DNA from: Guyparkeria sp. WRN-7
GTDB lineage: Bacteria > Pseudomonadota > Gammaproteobacteria > Halothiobacillales > Halothiobacillaceae
Reading direction: 5' to 3'
Assembly (NCBI RefSeq): GCF_001641825.1
Contig: NZ_LRFH01000014.1
Span: 248,001 to 312,000 of the forward strand
Length of the DNA: 64,000 nucleotides
Shown: piece after piece, positions 62,461 through 64,000 of the stretch
Layout of the letters: every line of letters starts with the position of its first letter
How positions within the stretch are numbered: the stretch's first letter is position 1
Notes under the pieces: model-generated
Databases searched by the model: none
Told to the model about the DNA's origin: nothing
What the model saw: only the letters and a program-made list of their open reading frames with translations
Position numbers and translations under genes: made by a program

Positions 62461-63053
62461 CAGAGCGAGCCCTTGGTCGACGGGACGACGTCGGCCTGGC
62501 GCTCGTCGGCGCTCAGGGCCATGCGCAGCGCCCGGCCGAATGCCTTGAACATGGTCTCGGCCTGGTGGTGCGCGTTGCGTCCGCGGATATTGTCGACGTG
62601 CAGCGTGGCATTGGCGTGGTTGACGAAGCCGCGAAAGAACTCCTCGACCAGCTCGGTCTCGAAGCGGCCGATCAGCGAGCGGGTGAAGTCGCAGTGGAAC
62701 TCCAGACCCGGCCGGCCGGACAGGTCGATCACCACCCGAGACAAGGCCTCGTCGAGCGGGACGTAGGCATGGCCGTAACGATAGATGCCGCGCTTGTCGC
62801 CCACGGCTTGCGCCACCGCCTGGCCTAGCACGATGCCGCAGTCCTCGACCGTGTGGTGGTCGTCGATCTCGGTGTCGCCGTCGCAGCTCAGCGTGATGTC
62901 GATCAGCCCGTGGCGGGCGATCTGGTCGAGCATGTGCTCGAAGAAGGGGACGCCGGTTTCCAGGCGGGCCTTGCCCTCGCCGTCGAGATTGATCTCGAGA
63001 GAAATGCGGGTCTCGTTGGTCTCGCGTCGGATCTGCGCGGTGCGTGCGGCCAT
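62460..63053 (-). CDS. hisB: Imidazoleglycerol-phosphate dehydratase HisB
   Basis: HisB dehydrates IGP to imidazole acetol phosphate. The ATG at 63053 gives 197 residues: a monofunctional IGPD, without the phosphatase domain of E. coli HisB. Metal-binding repeats are [40 protein letters not shown] and [18 protein letters not shown]. The upstream frame to 63158 is not conserved. It is the first gene of the his-tat unit; no HisG, HisD or HisC is in the window. Confidence 0.96.
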   Translation of the reverse strand: MAARTAQIRRETNETRISLEINLDGEGKARLETGVPFFEHMLDQIARHGLIDITLSCDGDTEIDDHHTVEDCGIVLGQAVAQAVGDKRGIYRYGHAYVPLDEALSRVVIDLSGRPGLEFHCDFTRSLIGRFETELVEEFFRGFVNHANATLHVDNIRGRNAHHQAETMFKAFGRALRMALSADERQADVVPSTKGSL

Positions 63054-63198
63054 GGTCGGTTCGCGTCTCGGGCGGATTGGAGTATGAGGTGACGGGAAAA
63101 CGGTTCCCGAACCGGGAGCATACAATGCCCGCCGCGGCACGTCAGCCTTTCGGCGCAAAACGCAGCCGCCGGTTCGCCCGGATCCGCCCGTGACGGGG

Positions 63199-63227
63199 TT
63201 GACCGCGAGGGAATTTTGCCGTTAAAT
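63199..63227 (+). promoter_or_regulatory. Promoter of the tRNA-Phe gene
   Basis: TTGACC (63199-63204) and TTAAAT (63222-63227) are 17 bases apart, a good sigma-70 promoter. The following GCGC is a GC-rich discriminator as seen in stable RNA promoters. The tRNA begins about 60 bases after the expected start. Confidence 0.75.
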
Positions 63228-63293
63228 GCGCAGCCTCGTTGCCCGGCGCCGGCGTCAGTTCGCTCCAGGCGGCCGGCAGCGAAGAACGGATCT

Positions 63294-63369
63294 GGCCAGA
63301 TAGCTCAGTTGGTAGAGCAGGGGATTGAAAATCCCCGTGTCGGGGGTTCGATTCCCTCTCTGGCCACCA
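63294..63369 (+). tRNA. tRNA-Phe (GAA)
   Basis: The 76-base sequence folds as a cloverleaf. The acceptor stem GGCCAGA pairs with TCTGGCC, and CCA is encoded (ACCA end, 63366-63369). The D arm has AGCTCAGTTGGTAGAGC. The anticodon stem GGGGA/TCCCC encloses TTGAAAA, with the anticodon GAA at 63327-63329. The T arm has the sequence GGGGGTTCGATTCCCTC. Confidence 0.98.
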
Positions 63370-63376
63370 TGACACG

Positions 63377-63412
63377 AAGGCCCCTGATTCCATTGGATCA
63401 GGGGCCTTTCTC
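63377..63412 (+). terminator. Terminator after tRNA-Phe
   Basis: AAGGCCCCTGAT (63377-63388) pairs with ATCAGGGGCCTT (63397-63408), followed by TCTCGTT. It ends the tRNA transcript before dinB. Confidence 0.85.
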
Positions 63413-63458
63413 GTTCCGGGGCGCGGTATGCTGTCTTCAGCCGTGCCGGAGAGTGCGC

Positions 63459-64000
63459 ATGCGCAAGATCATCCACGTCGACATGGACGCGTTCTATGCC
63501 TCGGTCGAACAGCGCGACCGGCCCGAGCTGCGTGGTCGGCCGGTGGTGGTCGGCGGCGACCCGGCCGGCCGGGGCGTGGTCGCGGCGGCGAGCTACGAGG
63601 CGCGGCGCTTCGGCATCCGTTCGGCCATGCCCGCCGCGCGCGCTGCCCGCGCCTGTCCCGAGGCGGTCTTCCTGCGACCGCGCTTTCACGTCTACCGCGC
63701 CGTTTCCCGCCAGATCCACGGCATCTTCCGCCGCTACACCGATCGCATCGAGCCGCTCTCGCTCGATGAGGCCTATCTCGACGTCACCCACACGCGTGCC
63801 TGTCGTGGTTCCGCCACCCTGATCGCTCGCGAGATCAAGGCGGCGATTCTCGATGCCACCGGCCTGGTCGCTTCGGCCGGTGTCTCCTACAACAAGTTTC
63901 TCGCCAAGCTGGCCTCCGATTTCGACAAGCCCGACGGGCTGTACGTGATCGACCCGACGGCTGCCGAGGCGTTCGTCGACCGGCTGCCGGTGGGTGACTT
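63459..64000 (+). CDS. dinB: DNA polymerase IV DinB (N-terminal part)
   Basis: This is the start of a Y-family translesion polymerase, cut by the window edge after about 180 residues. The beginning [20 protein letters not shown] holds the first catalytic Asp residues and the second set is in [32 protein letters not shown] is the conserved finger/palm stretch. I find no convincing LexA box at the start. Confidence 0.95.
   Translation, partial: MRKIIHVDMDAFYASVEQRDRPELRGRPVVVGGDPAGRGVVAAASYEARRFGIRSAMPAARAARACPEAVFLRPRFHVYRAVSRQIHGIFRRYTDRIEPLSLDEAYLDVTHTRACRGSATLIAREIKAAILDATGLVASAGVSYNKFLAKLASDFDKPDGLYVIDPTAAEAFVDRLPVGD

Noticed and set aside
63441-63450. Possible LexA box before dinB (CTGTCTTCAG-like)
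   Set aside because: CTG and CAG are only four bases apart instead of ten, so it does not match the consensus.

Overview
This is a 64 kb chromosomal segment of a high-GC (roughly two-thirds GC by eye) gammaproteobacterium. The gene content and order are gammaproteobacterial: rlmN-pilW-rodZ-ispG-hisS-yfgM-bamB-der, queA-tgt-yajC-secDF, zipA-ligA, ileS-lspA-fkpB-ispH and a his-tat cluster. A flavocytochrome c sulfide dehydrogenase (fccAB) suggests a sulfur-oxidising lithotroph, perhaps Halothiobacillaceae-like; that placement is inference. I see no phage, IS transposase or CRISPR array, so this is mainly core genome.

Layout. 1-1377: partial rRNA methyltransferase-like gene and a divergent alpha/beta hydrolase. 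1378-2192: an 815-base gap that I read as a very large CsrB/RsmZ-type regulatory RNA, with a GacA-type box in front, 29 GGA motifs (most in hairpin loops) and a strong intrinsic terminator. 2193-7824: queuosine genes queA, tgt and the translocon genes yajC, secD, secF. 7896-11762: suhB, trmJ, cysE, iscR, ndk. 11805-20358: rlmN to der. 20463-22902: queF, an FGGY kinase and cysZ on the minus strand. 23030-29664: smc, zipA, ligA. 29710-31530: a Pho-box-like promoter driving a glycosyltransferase and a PAP2 phosphatase, suggestive of lipid remodelling under phosphate stress. 31839-33520: fccAB behind an AT-rich promoter. 33711-42281: a second inositol monophosphatase-like gene and the minor pilin/PilY1/PilE operon.

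42354-42622: an inverted-repeat, MITE-like element just upstream of ileS-lspA-fkpB-ispH. 47543-50417: orphan arsR, csbD, glnA with a sigma-54 promoter and an NtrC site, and a small unknown gene behind a Fur-like box. 50481-55573: an SDR, an unknown membrane-anchored protein and a zinc uptake operon (outer membrane porin, znuA, znuC, znuB) behind a Zur box. 55729-63053: gpmI, tatCBA and hisEIFAHB. 63294-63369: tRNA-Phe. 63459-end: the start of dinB.

The most striking feature is the long GGA-rich RNA at about 1457-2112. If real, it would titrate CsrA/RsmA under a GacS/GacA-type two-component system. At about 655 nt it would be far larger than E. coli CsrB. Three other hairpins in the window (secD leader, iscR leader, pilE-fimT spacer) also show GGA in the loop and could be CsrA targets.
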